Positions 49,843 through 58,941 are shown, counted from the first letter of the stretch. The stretch: 64,000 nt of DNA from UBA940 sp031548515 (GCA_031548515.1 JAVBRB010000001.1:119631-183630), one strand, 5' to 3'. Numbers and translations: made by a program. Notes: generated by a model from the letters alone, not told the origin.

Positions 49843-50436
49843 TTATCGAATAATAAATACTGCGCTCAACCCGACTTTTGTCACGCCAAAAGTATTTTTG
49901 ACTCCGGACATCTGTTCGTTGAATTCCTTGTTGTCCCAATCCGATCCAGGTTCCTGGAGATCCGTTTGGCCGATCCTGTTGTAAACGTCGCGGTCCCAAT
50001 GTTTGAAACCCACGCCCAGCGAGAAATCGAGCCTCCAGCGATACGCAATCGGGAGGGAATAGCCATAAGAGAGACCTGCGCCCCAGTATGTACCATCGTA
50101 ACGGTACTTGAAAAGGCCGGCATCATACTGCGAGTACTGTCCATGAAGGCCGATGTAGTGGCCGTAGAACTTCCTGCAGAACCAATACTTCAACTCCGGT
50201 TGGACTCCCCAGAGCCATGTGCTTCTGCGATTCTCCTCAGCCCCCCACTGTTTGAAGGGGTTGTAGTACGCATCAGCCGAGATTGTCCACTTGGGCCATA
50301 GGGGTACTTCGACACCGACGTTGGTCGTGACCGCCGACACCCAGCCCAAAGCATTGGTCTTGACAGCAATCTTTTGCCCATAGCCGGTAGCGGCTATCGC
50401 AAAAAGTAGAGAAATTGTCAATAAGGTTTTTTTCAT
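49843..50436 (-). CDS. DUF3575-type outer-membrane protein
   Basis: The 197-residue protein has a signal peptide cleaved after about residue 20 (A-T-G-Y-G-Q). The mature part is a small beta-barrel-like domain with alternating aromatic strands: T-N-A-L-G-W, W-G-V-Q-P-E-L-K-Y-W-F, then W-G-A-G-L-S-Y-G-Y, ending L-S-A-V-F-I-I-R in the manner of outer-membrane proteins. It matches DUF3575 as I remember the family. It is the first gene of the surface operon, and its 450-base upstream region carries regulator-like repeats. Confidence 0.8.
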   Translation of the reverse strand: MKKTLLTISLLFAIAATGYGQKIAVKTNALGWVSAVTTNVGVEVPLWPKWTISADAYYNPFKQWGAEENRRSTWLWGVQPELKYWFCRKFYGHYIGLHGQYSQYDAGLFKYRYDGTYWGAGLSYGYSLPIAYRWRLDFSLGVGFKHWDRDVYNRIGQTDLQEPGSDWDNKEFNEQMSGVKNTFGVTKVGLSAVFIIR

Positions 50437-50740
50437 TCGACTTTAGTTAATATTGTGATTAAAATTGGTATTGGTATGATGTATTTTTCGAAAGAAAATA
50501 TTGAAGAGATTATCCGGACGCAAAGGCACTCGCCTTGCCCGGAGGAGGGTCGGAACAATTAAATTATCAGATCGGATTACTTAAGCAGGCAGAGAGCAGA
50601 GGTCTAATCATATATTCATAATCATTTGGAGTTGGCTATACAGGTGTTAATTTTTGTCGGTCTTGCGGAATAATGTTTTTTATAAAAAGACACTATTTCA
50701 CTATCACAATATTAGAACAAAATGGCGAGATTGACAAATT

Positions 50741-50749
50741 ATAAAATCG
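50741..50749 (-). promoter_or_regulatory. Possible -7-like box for the surface operon
   Basis: On the minus strand the sequence reads TATAATTTG, one base longer than TAnnTTTG. It lies about 23 bases downstream of the three direct repeats. A transcript from here would have a leader of ~300 bases. The rest of the 450-base gap between the regulator and DUF3575 genes shows nothing else that I recognise. Confidence 0.3.
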
Positions 50750-50771
50750 GCAAAAGCACTGATCCTGACTC

Positions 50772-50826
50772 AAATTCGGAGAATTTTTGTTGCGAATCCG
50801 GAAATGTTTGTATCAAATCTGGAGAA
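50772..50826 (-). promoter_or_regulatory. Three direct repeats, candidate AraC-type binding sites
   Basis: On the plus strand AATTCGGA (50773-50780), AATCCGGA (50795-50802) and AATCTGGA (50816-50823) recur with a 21-22 base period, two helical turns. They lie between the AraC-type regulator gene and the operon it precedes. AraC proteins usually bind direct repeats at about 21-base spacing. Confidence 0.5.
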
Positions 50827-50885
50827 ATAAAAACGAGGGTTTTAGAGGATCGGCTCAAGAGCATCCTACAGCATCCCGTGAACAT

Positions 50886-52658
50886 TTAAACGGAAGCCTG
50901 GTTCTTCATATGTTGGTTGCGGTATTGACTCGGCGACATTCCGAACTTTTTCAGGAAAAGCCGAAACAAGGTAGAGCGTGTAACGAGTCCGGAATCTTGG
51001 GCGATCGCATCAAGGGTCATGTTTGAACGTTCGACTATCAGGTGGCACGCATAATCAAGCCTGAATCCGTTTATAAAATCCCCGACTGTCTGGCCGTCGT
51101 TTACTTCGCGTATTGCAGAGGCAAGATAATTCTCATTTGTCCCTAGCGCATCGGCAAGCTGTTTGCGATTGAGCGACGGATTGCGGAACCTCTTGTCCTC
51201 TACCATCATGCGGCAAGCCAGCCACACCATTTCTTCATTTTTGTTCAGGCCGTTCCTTCCATTACCGTTAACCGCATGCCCGTTTTCGCCCGTTTGCGCG
51301 GAGTCCTGGCCTCCGGAGGAAACCATATGTGAAAGCTGCCAGGAACGAAGGCGGTTAACTTCCCTGAGTTGTTCAGACAGTGCACTGTTTTTACCCTTCA
51401 GGCTGCGGGAATAGAAGAAATATATGCCAAAAACCACCATGAGCGAAATAACGACTATCGCAGAGGTAATCCCTCCCGCACGAGTACGGGCATTCAGTCT
51501 ATCGATTTCCATACCATGCCCCATCTCTTCGACCTGCGCATCGAATTCCATATCGCCGATCTGTCCGGCATACACGAGCGCCTCTTCATAAAGCGAGGCG
51601 GCCTCATCGGTCCGTCCTGCAGCCACAAGCAGGCGTGCATACCTGACAGTCAGGTCGTGCTCTTCCTTCAGTGAATTGCCGCTGCCAGAAAATAGTTTCT
51701 CAAACCACGATATGGCCGCATCATAATCGCCCATCTCTTCACAATAGACCGATTTGGCCTGCAGAAGGGCGTTTTCATATAGACTGTTGTCTTTGTACTT
51801 TTCTTCTGCCTGTACAAGTGAAGCACGGGCTTCGGGAAACATCTGGAGCCGCGAATATACCGTGGCGAAACCGCAGTGACAATAGAACTCGGTATTGTTT
51901 GCGGAGTGGAACACACCTTCCTCAGCCTGATCCTTATAATATTTGTCCAGCGCCTTCTCCCAATTCCCGAGAACGGCGAGAGCGTCTTCATAACGTTTGC
52001 ATTCGCATAATACAGTCGACAGTTCATCGTACGCCGAGAAGAGCATCGTCGGATTTTCCTCTCGCTCCAGCATATGGACCGCTTCATTCAGGTAAGCCAC
52101 GGCTTCATCGCGACGGCCTCCGTCGAATTTCACTTTACCCAGTATGTACGACGAAGCGCCTTTGCCGTAACTGTTATTATGTATGCTGGCCTCTTCGTAC
52201 AGCGACTGTGCATCACGCAACGCCTGCCTCCACCGGCCTGCGTATAGTTGGTTTTTGACATTAAGAAGTGCAACATAATAATAATGCGACCACTTCGAAT
52301 GAAGTCTGAGGAATTCCATCGTGGGAAGATAATAGAAAGACAGGCTGTCTCTCATATCGTTGTTGAAGAAAAAGCAGATCCGCTGTACTCGGGCATAGGC
52401 TTCCTCTTTGGTTTCTCCCTGACGATTGGCTTCATTAAGATACTGATACAAAGCAGATAACTCGATTCCGGGATCGCCGGATTCATAAGCATGCTCATAT
52501 ATGAGAAAAAGTGACTGGAGACGCTGTCTATCCCCCTGTCCGGAAAGTTCGGACCTCAATTCTTCGATACGGGTCTGTGAAGAACCGTTATCCCCATAGG
52601 CATGTGCGCAAACGACAGTAAGGGCAAAAGCCATTACAAACTTCAACTGACATTTCAT
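50886..52658 (-). CDS. Membrane-anchored TPR regulator with AraC-type DNA-binding domain
   Basis: The 590-residue protein has an N-terminal signal sequence (M-K-C-Q-L-K-F-V-M-A-F-A-L-T-V-V-C-A). A periplasmic helical region of about 350 residues contains TPR-like units (E-A-V-A-Y-L-N-E-A-V-H-M-L; D-A-A-I-S-W-F-E-K-L-F). One membrane helix follows near residue 405 (A-I-V-V-I-S-L-M-V-V-F-G-I-Y-F-F). A short coiled linker leads to a cytoplasmic C-terminal AraC helix-turn-helix (L-A-D-A-L-G-T-N-E-N-Y-L...; T-L-F-R-L-F-L-K-K-F-G). It appears to be a one-protein transmembrane signalling device: the TPR part senses a periplasmic partner and the AraC domain controls genes, most likely the adjacent surface operon. 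Confidence 0.88.
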   Translation of the reverse strand: MKCQLKFVMAFALTVVCAHAYGDNGSSQTRIEELRSELSGQGDRQRLQSLFLIYEHAYESGDPGIELSALYQYLNEANRQGETKEEAYARVQRICFFFNNDMRDSLSFYYLPTMEFLRLHSKWSHYYYVALLNVKNQLYAGRWRQALRDAQSLYEEASIHNNSYGKGASSYILGKVKFDGGRRDEAVAYLNEAVHMLEREENPTMLFSAYDELSTVLCECKRYEDALAVLGNWEKALDKYYKDQAEEGVFHSANNTEFYCHCGFATVYSRLQMFPEARASLVQAEEKYKDNSLYENALLQAKSVYCEEMGDYDAAISWFEKLFSGSGNSLKEEHDLTVRYARLLVAAGRTDEAASLYEEALVYAGQIGDMEFDAQVEEMGHGMEIDRLNARTRAGGITSAIVVISLMVVFGIYFFYSRSLKGKNSALSEQLREVNRLRSWQLSHMVSSGGQDSAQTGENGHAVNGNGRNGLNKNEEMVWLACRMMVEDKRFRNPSLNRKQLADALGTNENYLASAIREVNDGQTVGDFINGFRLDYACHLIVERSNMTLDAIAQDSGLVTRSTLFRLFLKKFGMSPSQYRNQHMKNQASV

Positions 52659-52704
52659 TCAGAGAATGTTTATAAGTTGGTCACCGGGGGAACACTCAAC
52701 AATG

Positions 52705-52712
52705 CAAATCTA
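52705..52712 (-). promoter_or_regulatory. -7 box of the AraC-type regulator gene
   Basis: On the minus strand TAGATTTG matches TAnnTTTG, 47 bases upstream of the start codon. The -33 region is not clear. Confidence 0.5.
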
Positions 52713-52873
52713 CATAATAATTCCGGACTTTGAAACAGAGAAAGCAATAAATAACGCGAGTTTCGTATAAGAATCTACTCTGCCGGGGTAAAAGTCGCCC
52801 ATCAATGGTTTTCGGTTTCGCTTAAGCAAAATCCATGTTAAATAAAACAACCGGCTTTTTTGTTGCGATAATA

Positions 52874-52910
52874 GAGAATTCCCCGGGATGGTTCATCCCG
52901 GGGAATTCTC
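52874..52910. terminator. 17-bp perfect inverted repeat, probable terminator of the small membrane protein gene
   Basis: GAGAATTCCCCGGGATG (52874-52890) and CATCCCGGGGAATTCTC (52894-52910) pair completely around a GTT loop. It lies 45 bases downstream of the small membrane protein gene (minus strand). The following T-run is weak, so it could also be an mRNA-stabilising structure. Confidence 0.6.
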
Positions 52911-52954
52911 AGCGTGGAAACAATCTGTTCCGCAAACAGCAAAACAATCAAAGT

Positions 52955-53203
52955 TTATGCTTTCTTGCGGGTAAAAAGGCTTGCGATAAGCAGCAGCACC
53001 ACAGCGCCGACAGTAGCCGAAAGCAGGGTCCATGCCACACCTGCGCCATCTATCCCCACAATTCTCAGGAGCCAACCTCCCAATACACTGCCTATTACAC
53101 CTATCAGAAGGTTCAGAAGCAGTCCCGAACCGCTCCCTTTAACGATCAGGCTGCCCAGCCATCCGGCCGCCAGCCCTATGAGTATATACCATAACCAATA
53201 CAT
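52955..53203 (-). CDS. GlsB/YeaQ-type small membrane protein
   Basis: The 82-residue protein consists of three membrane helices with the family pattern G-L-A-A-G-W-L-G-S-L-I-V-K-G-S-G. It is followed by L-L-L-N-L-L-I-G-V-I-G-S-V-L-G-G-W-L-L and a third helix ending in a basic tail F-T-R-K-K-A. The family, formerly named transglycosylase-associated, is often stress-induced, but its molecular role is unknown. It is monocistronic. Confidence 0.9.
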   Translation of the reverse strand: MYWLWYILIGLAAGWLGSLIVKGSGSGLLLNLLIGVIGSVLGGWLLRIVGIDGAGVAWTLLSATVGAVVLLLIASLFTRKKA

Positions 53204-53327
53204 AATAAAGTTTTTAATAGTTAGACTTTCAGTACCGGATATGTAAATCCAATTGCCGTGCCAACCGCCGCCGCTACTGCAAAATTAATTCCTGGACACC
53301 GATATGCGAACAGCCTGCGGCCTGATA

Positions 53328-56300
53328 TCACCGGATATCCAGATAGCCGAGTACCTGTCCGCTAATCTGCAGAAGCGATATCTCACAGATTTTAGTATTG
53401 TATTGCACTGCCAGAATACGTTCTTCGGCATCCAGAAGACTTTTCTGCGCTTCCCTCATCTCGATACCCGAAAGGTCGCCTATCAGATAACGCTCCATTG
53501 CTATTTCGTAGTTTAATTTAGCCGCAACAAGGTTTTCCCGCTCCAATCCGAGCAGTTGCAGATTATTCTGATAAGCCTGCCAGAATGTGGAGAGGTTGGC
53601 TTTCAGCGAAGTTTCCACCTCCATTTCGCGCAGACGGGCATTCTCGACCTCTATGCGTGCATTACGTGTTTCGCGGCGGCGGTTACCGTCGAAAATAGTG
53701 AAACCGAACGAGACTCCCGCATCGGGACCCCACTGGTGGCGGTTGCGCGTACCCCCTCTATTATAGGTATTGAGCGCATAGCCATAACCGGCGTTAAGGC
53801 GCAGGTAGGGGTAGTTGCGCGACTGCACGGTCTTGAGATCCAGCCCGGCCAGCGCACTGTTCCTTTCGGCCTGCAGCAACGCCGCGTTCACCTCCATCAT
53901 GCGGTCGTACAGCCCGTTCCACTGCAGCGATTCGTTTATCTCGATCACCGAGTCGCGTATCGCGAAAGACTCGTCTACATCGTCGTTTGCCATCAACTGG
54001 TTGAGCCGTATTTTCGAGGAAATTATCAACTCCTTCTGGTTGATGTATTTCGAACTGTCGGCATTGAAATCGACTTGAGCCTGCAGCACATCGAGCCTCG
54101 AACCGCTGCCCAACAGGTAGCGCGCCTCGACTATGCGCAGACGTTCCTTCGACAGTTTAACGGCATACTGGTAATTGCGCAGCCGGATATTCTGCTGTAT
54201 ATTATTATAGTATTCGGCTGTGAGTGAGGCTACGAAATCCTCGATGGTGATGCGGGCCGAGAGTTCGCCCATTTGTTCCAGTTCTTTAAGCCGCCTGTAG
54301 TTAGTCTGCACGCTGAACCCGTCGAAAATCGTCCATGTGACGTCAGCACCGGCTGAAAAAGCCTGGTTCAGGGCGTTGTTCTCTTCCGTCGAGGTTCCAC
54401 CTGAGAGTTCGGTGCGAGTATCGTTGAGTGCGGCGTTATACCCGGCGGTCAGCCCTATTTCGGGCAGGAAACCGGCATTGCCCCATGTGGCGTTGTTGGC
54501 CGCTATCTGTTGGTTGTTGCGCGAAATCCGCACCGAATAGTTCTGCCCGAGTCCAGTCTCGAGGCAACTTCCGAGAGTGTAGTTCTTCTCCTGTGCTTTG
54601 GCAGGCAGGGCCAGGAGCAAGAGCAGGAGCATTGCAACGGCCGCCTTGCGTCCTTTTCCGCCCTCTTTGGCACCGTTCCGTTCCGCTTTCTTCCCGCGGT
54701 CGGTCGAAATATAGCTGTACATTGCGGGAACCACATAAAGCGTCATAAGTGTCGATATTATCATGCCGCCCACGACCGCCACACCCATCGAGATACGGGC
54801 CTGCGCACCTTCGCCCGATGCGAACACAAGCGGAACAAGCCCCAATACGGTCGAAAAACTTGTCATAAGAATGGGCCTGAGGCGCTGCAGGGAAGCATCG
54901 AGAATGGCATGCCCCTTATCCTCGCCGGAAGCCTGCTTCTGGTTGGCGAACTCTACTATGAGAATGCCGTTCTTGGCTACGAGACCGATTAACATAATTA
55001 TCCCGATCTGGCTGAAAATATTCATGGTGCCCCCGTTCGCATACATGAATACGAGCGCCCCGGCAACCGCCAGCGGCACTGTCAGCATTATAACCAACGG
55101 ATCCTTGAAGCTTTCGAACTGGGCGGCGAGCACCAGGTAGATAAGAACTATCGCAAGTATGAATGCGAACATCAGGCTCGATGAACTTTCGCGGAACTCC
55201 TTCGACTCGCCGGATAGCGCGGTACGGAACGTGTCGTCGAGAACCTCTTTGGCGATGCGGTCCATTTCATCCAACCCCTGCCCTATCGTGTAACCTTTGG
55301 CCAACCCTGACGAAACGGTCGCCGAAACAAAACGGTTGTAGCGGTAGAGCTGAGGCGGCGCAATGCTTTCGTCGATTGAAACAAGATTGTCCATCTGGAT
55401 CATACCTCCGCTGTTGTTGCGAATGTACATGGAATTAAGGTCAGCCGGCTTATTGCGCTGCTGGCGGTTGATCTCTCCCAGTATCTCGTACTGCTTGCCG
55501 TTCATATAGAAATATCCCATGCGCTGTCCACTCAGGCCGTACTGCAGCGTCTGTGCTATATTCTGCGTGCTGACACCCAGCAAATTGGCCTTGTCGCGGT
55601 TGATGGATATACGCGCCTCGGGTTTGGTGAATTTCAGGTTCACGTCGGACATCTGGAAGACAGGGCTTTCGTCCACCTTCCGCAGGAATCCGGGAAGCAC
55701 TTCGCGAAGCTTTTCTATGCTGGTAGCCTGAAGGACATACTGTATGGGCATACCTCCCCTGCCGCCGCCGAATGTCGACTGCTGCTGCACGAACGAGCGG
55801 GCCGCCGTCCGTGAACGCACGGCGCGCGAAAGTTCGTCGGCTATCTCCATCTGCGAACGCTCCCTGTCCCTGATGTCGGCCAGCTGAACCTGGATATTTC
55901 CCGAGCCGCCCCCCACACGGGCCGTGACATATTCCGCCTCGGGAACGAGCGAGTCCACCATCAGATTTATATTTTCCGTATAGTCGCGCATATATTCATA
56001 GGTGACGCCTTCCGGCCCCGTGGTGCGTACGGAAACCGACGAACGGTCCTCCAATGGCGCCAGTTCGCCCGGAATTGCGTTCCAGAGCCATACGATAATC
56101 CCAGCCATCGTCAGAACGACAGGTATGGCGATCCAACGCCGGCGCAGGAACCACGCCAGGCTGTTGTGGTAGATATTGTTGAGCCACACGAAGAAAGGTT
56201 CTGTCTTACGGTAGAGCCAGTTCTGTTTTTCACGCTTTTTGAGCAATTTTGTGGCGAGCATGGGGGTGAACGTCAGCGCCACGAACGCCGATATGGCCAC

Positions 56301-57707
56301 CGCACCCGCTATCACCATGCTGAACTCCCGGAACAACCTTCCCGTCATACCCGACATGAACACTATGGGCAGGAAGACAGCCACGAGCGTTATGGTAGTC
56401 GAAATAATGGCGAAAAATATCTCCTTCGCCCCTTCTATTCCCGCCTCGCGTGGCGACATACCACGCTCTATGCGTATGTAGATGTTCTCTGTCATCACGA
56501 TCGCATCGTCGACCACAAGACCGATAGCCAACACCACTGCAAGCATTGTGAGGGTGTTGATAGAGAATCCCGCAACATACATTATAAAAAATGTACCGAC
56601 CAGCGAAACAGGAATAACCACGACAGGAATAAGCGTAACCCGCCAGTCTCGCAGGAACATGAAGATGATAACAATAACGAGAATGAAAGCCACATACACG
56701 GTTTCGACCACCTCGCTTATCGAAGATCGGATGAAACGTGTGTTGTCGAAACCATATGTCGTCGTAACGTCGTCAGGCAGGTCCTTCTTCATCGCCTCGA
56801 CGCGTTCGTAGACTGCGTCCGCTATCTCTATATGGTTGGCCCCCGGCTGCGGGATCACCACCACGCCAACCATAGGCACGCCGTTCATCTTCATATAGCT
56901 GCGGGTGTCCTGGGGTCCCAGTTCGGCCCAACCGATGTCGCGCAGGCGCACGACTCGCTTACCATCCGTCCTGACTATCAGATTATTGAATTCATCGGCC
57001 GTGTGCATCAGGCCGAGTGTGCGGATACTCAATTCGATGGTATTGCCTTCGATACTGCCCGAGGGAAGTTCCACATTCTCGCGGTCGACGGCGCTTTTGA
57101 CGTCCATAGTGGTAACACCGTGGGCCGACATCTTCACCGGATCGAGCCAAAGGCGCATCGCATAGCGTTTTTCACCCCATATCTCCACACCGCTGACGTT
57201 ATTGATCGTTTGCAGCTGCTCCTTGACCGTAAGGTCGGCGATCTCGCTTATCTCCAGCAGTGAGCGCGTATCGCTCTGCACCGCCACCATGAGGATGGGG
57301 CGTGCGTCGGCATCGGCCTTCGTAACGGTCGGCGGGTCGCAGTCCCTGGGGAGGTATCTCTGCGCGCGCGAAACCTTGTCGCGCACGTCATTGGCGGCCG
57401 TCTCGAGCGGGACCGAAAGCTGGAACTCTACCGTGATGCGGCTCGACCCCTGGCTGCTGACGCTGGTCAGGGAACGGATGCCGGGAATGCCGTTGATATT
57501 CTGTTCGAGCGGCTCGGTTATCTGGTTCTCGATGACGTCGGCGTTGGCGCCCGGATACGACGTGCTGACCGTGATTATCGGGTTGTCGACGCTGGGGTAT
57601 TCGCGCACGCCCAGATAGGAGTATCCGATGAATCCGAATAACAGGATCACCAACGTAAACACCGTGGCGAGGACAGGCCGCTTTATGCTTAACTCTGAAA
57701 TATTCAT
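53328..57707 (-). CDS. RND efflux pump fused to a TolC-type outer-membrane factor
   Basis: The 1459-residue protein is a fusion. Residues 1 to about 1010 form an AcrB/HAE1-type RND transporter: N-terminal helix, R-P-V-L-A-T-V-F-T-L, two large periplasmic loops, and the proton-relay aspartates in G-L-V-V-D-D-A-I-V-M-T-E-N-I-Y. After a basic cytoplasmic linker, residues about 1020-1039 (R-K-A-A-V-A-M-L-L-L-L-L-L-A-L-P-A-K-A-Q) look exactly like a cleavable signal peptide. The last 420 residues are a TolC-type outer-membrane factor with two repeat halves. Processing by signal peptidase would release separate pump and channel. The frame is continuous across the junction. It follows the adaptor gene by about 80 bases, making a complete tripartite system in two genes. 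Confidence 0.92.
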   Translation of the reverse strand: MNISELSIKRPVLATVFTLVILLFGFIGYSYLGVREYPSVDNPIITVSTSYPGANADVIENQITEPLEQNINGIPGIRSLTSVSSQGSSRITVEFQLSVPLETAANDVRDKVSRAQRYLPRDCDPPTVTKADADARPILMVAVQSDTRSLLEISEIADLTVKEQLQTINNVSGVEIWGEKRYAMRLWLDPVKMSAHGVTTMDVKSAVDRENVELPSGSIEGNTIELSIRTLGLMHTADEFNNLIVRTDGKRVVRLRDIGWAELGPQDTRSYMKMNGVPMVGVVVIPQPGANHIEIADAVYERVEAMKKDLPDDVTTTYGFDNTRFIRSSISEVVETVYVAFILVIVIIFMFLRDWRVTLIPVVVIPVSLVGTFFIMYVAGFSINTLTMLAVVLAIGLVVDDAIVMTENIYIRIERGMSPREAGIEGAKEIFFAIISTTITLVAVFLPIVFMSGMTGRLFREFSMVIAGAVAISAFVALTFTPMLATKLLKKREKQNWLYRKTEPFFVWLNNIYHNSLAWFLRRRWIAIPVVLTMAGIIVWLWNAIPGELAPLEDRSSVSVRTTGPEGVTYEYMRDYTENINLMVDSLVPEAEYVTARVGGGSGNIQVQLADIRDRERSQMEIADELSRAVRSRTAARSFVQQQSTFGGGRGGMPIQYVLQATSIEKLREVLPGFLRKVDESPVFQMSDVNLKFTKPEARISINRDKANLLGVSTQNIAQTLQYGLSGQRMGYFYMNGKQYEILGEINRQQRNKPADLNSMYIRNNSGGMIQMDNLVSIDESIAPPQLYRYNRFVSATVSSGLAKGYTIGQGLDEMDRIAKEVLDDTFRTALSGESKEFRESSSSLMFAFILAIVLIYLVLAAQFESFKDPLVIMLTVPLAVAGALVFMYANGGTMNIFSQIGIIMLIGLVAKNGILIVEFANQKQASGEDKGHAILDASLQRLRPILMTSFSTVLGLVPLVFASGEGAQARISMGVAVVGGMIISTLMTLYVVPAMYSYISTDRGKKAERNGAKEGGKGRKAAVAMLLLLLLALPAKAQEKNYTLGSCLETGLGQNYSVRISRNNQQIAANNATWGNAGFLPEIGLTAGYNAALNDTRTELSGGTSTEENNALNQAFSAGADVTWTIFDGFSVQTNYRRLKELEQMGELSARITIEDFVASLTAEYYNNIQQNIRLRNYQYAVKLSKERLRIVEARYLLGSGSRLDVLQAQVDFNADSSKYINQKELIISSKIRLNQLMANDDVDESFAIRDSVIEINESLQWNGLYDRMMEVNAALLQAERNSALAGLDLKTVQSRNYPYLRLNAGYGYALNTYNRGGTRNRHQWGPDAGVSFGFTIFDGNRRRETRNARIEVENARLREMEVETSLKANLSTFWQAYQNNLQLLGLERENLVAAKLNYEIAMERYLIGDLSGIEMREAQKSLLDAEERILAVQYNTKICEISLLQISGQVLGYLDIR

Positions 57708-57718
57708 ACTTTGTATGA

Positions 57719-57797
57719 ATTAATTACGAATTGAAAATTACTAATTCTAATTACGATCTGCAGATATGAGGCGCAGACCGAATCCGTAATTTACAAA
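57719..57797. repeat. AT-rich intra-operon repeat between adaptor and pump genes
   Basis: Three degenerate copies of the AATTCGTAATT-type unit (for example TTAATTACGAATTG, CTAATTACGATC, ATCCGTAATTTAC) fill the spacer between the adaptor and pump genes. Confidence 0.6.
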
Positions 57798-58864
57798 TTT
57801 TCCAATTTGACGGGTAATCCCTGGCGCAGTTGCAACGTACCTGTCGTGATAAGCGTGTCGCCCGGAACAAGGCCCGTTACGACCTCGACCTGCGAATCGG
57901 TCCTCACACCGGCTTGTATCGCCGCAGGTTCGGCGCTCCCGTTGCGATAGACGTACACTTTGTCGACTCCCATCTCCTTTATAACCGCCTCGGCCGGAAC
58001 CACTATGGCGTTATCGAGTTCATACAGCACGATGCTAAGATTTGCCGAACGGCCCGGCATCAACTGATTACGGTAATTCGGGAAAATCGCTTTTACATCC
58101 AGCTGCCGCGTACCGAGTTCGACCTCCGACGCCACAGCATAGACCTCGGCATGGAAAGGTTCAAGGAACCCATCGACCGTAAAATGGACTTTAGTGCCGC
58201 GGCGGACAGCGTCCATATATCTTTCAGGGACGGCAAAACTCAACTTCAGCGGCACGACTTTACTCAACCTCGCTACAGCAGTGTTCGGAGTTGCATACGC
58301 GCCCTCGCTGACGTGCCGAAAGCCAATGATCCCATCAAACGGCGCCCTCAGTTCCGTCTGCGCAATGTTGGCCTTTACAAGATCTATGTCGGCATAGAGC
58401 ATCGCCAGGTCGGTCTGGGCCTGTTCATATGCTTCGCGGCTGACGGCATCCTTCTCGAGAAGCGCGCTCTGCCTGAAAAGCCGGTCCTCGCCCAATTGCA
58501 CCTGTGCTTCAAGTTTTTTGAGCTGCGCCTGCAGCGGTTCATCGTTGATCTTCGCCAAAAGGTCGCCTTTACGCACAGCGCTGTCTTCTGCAAAGTAAAT
58601 ATGTGTGACCTTCCCCGAGGTTTCGAACGACAGGTCGACTTCCTCGTCGGGAATTAGGGTAGTCTGTATATTATCGAGACTGAACGACAGCGGCTGCTGG
58701 GAAATTATAATGCCGCGCACCGGCAGTATGTTCTGTTGCCGTCCGTTTGCGACAGGCCCATGTTCGAGCGGTTTCTCTTTCCAGAACAGGTTATACAGTA
58801 CCACGCCGGCGGCCAGAAGCGCTATCACGCCGACGGCTATCCATCTGTTGTAACTCTTTTTCAT
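57791..58864 (-). CDS. Membrane fusion (adaptor) protein of the RND system
   Basis: The 357-residue periplasmic adaptor of the AcrA/HlyD family has one N-terminal membrane helix (W-I-A-V-G-V-I-A-L-L-A-A-G-V-V-L-Y). The lipoyl halves follow (V-T-H-I-Y-F-A-E-D-S-A-V-R-K-G-D-L-L-A-K-I and A-P-F-D-G-I-I-G-F-R-H-V-S-E-G-A-Y), separated by a short helical hairpin, then beta-barrel and membrane-proximal domains. No lipobox is present. I chose the ATG at 58864, directly before the membrane helix. It is the first gene of the efflux operon and is preceded by a promoter. Confidence 0.94.
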   Translation of the reverse strand: MKKSYNRWIAVGVIALLAAGVVLYNLFWKEKPLEHGPVANGRQQNILPVRGIIISQQPLSFSLDNIQTTLIPDEEVDLSFETSGKVTHIYFAEDSAVRKGDLLAKINDEPLQAQLKKLEAQVQLGEDRLFRQSALLEKDAVSREAYEQAQTDLAMLYADIDLVKANIAQTELRAPFDGIIGFRHVSEGAYATPNTAVARLSKVVPLKLSFAVPERYMDAVRRGTKVHFTVDGFLEPFHAEVYAVASEVELGTRQLDVKAIFPNYRNQLMPGRSANLSIVLYELDNAIVVPAEAVIKEMGVDKVYVYRNGSAEPAAIQAGVRTDSQVEVVTGLVPGDTLITTGTLQLRQGLPVKLENL

Positions 58865-58907
58865 GGTAAATATCGTTATTCCGGACGGGGGAGATTCCGG
58901 CATCTTT

Positions 58908-58941
58908 CAAAGATACCGATTTTCGGTTAAACGGCCGCAAA
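58908..58941 (-). promoter_or_regulatory. Promoter of the efflux operon
   Basis: On the minus strand TTTG (58941-58938) and TATCTTTG (58915-58908) are 22 bases apart. Confidence 0.65.
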
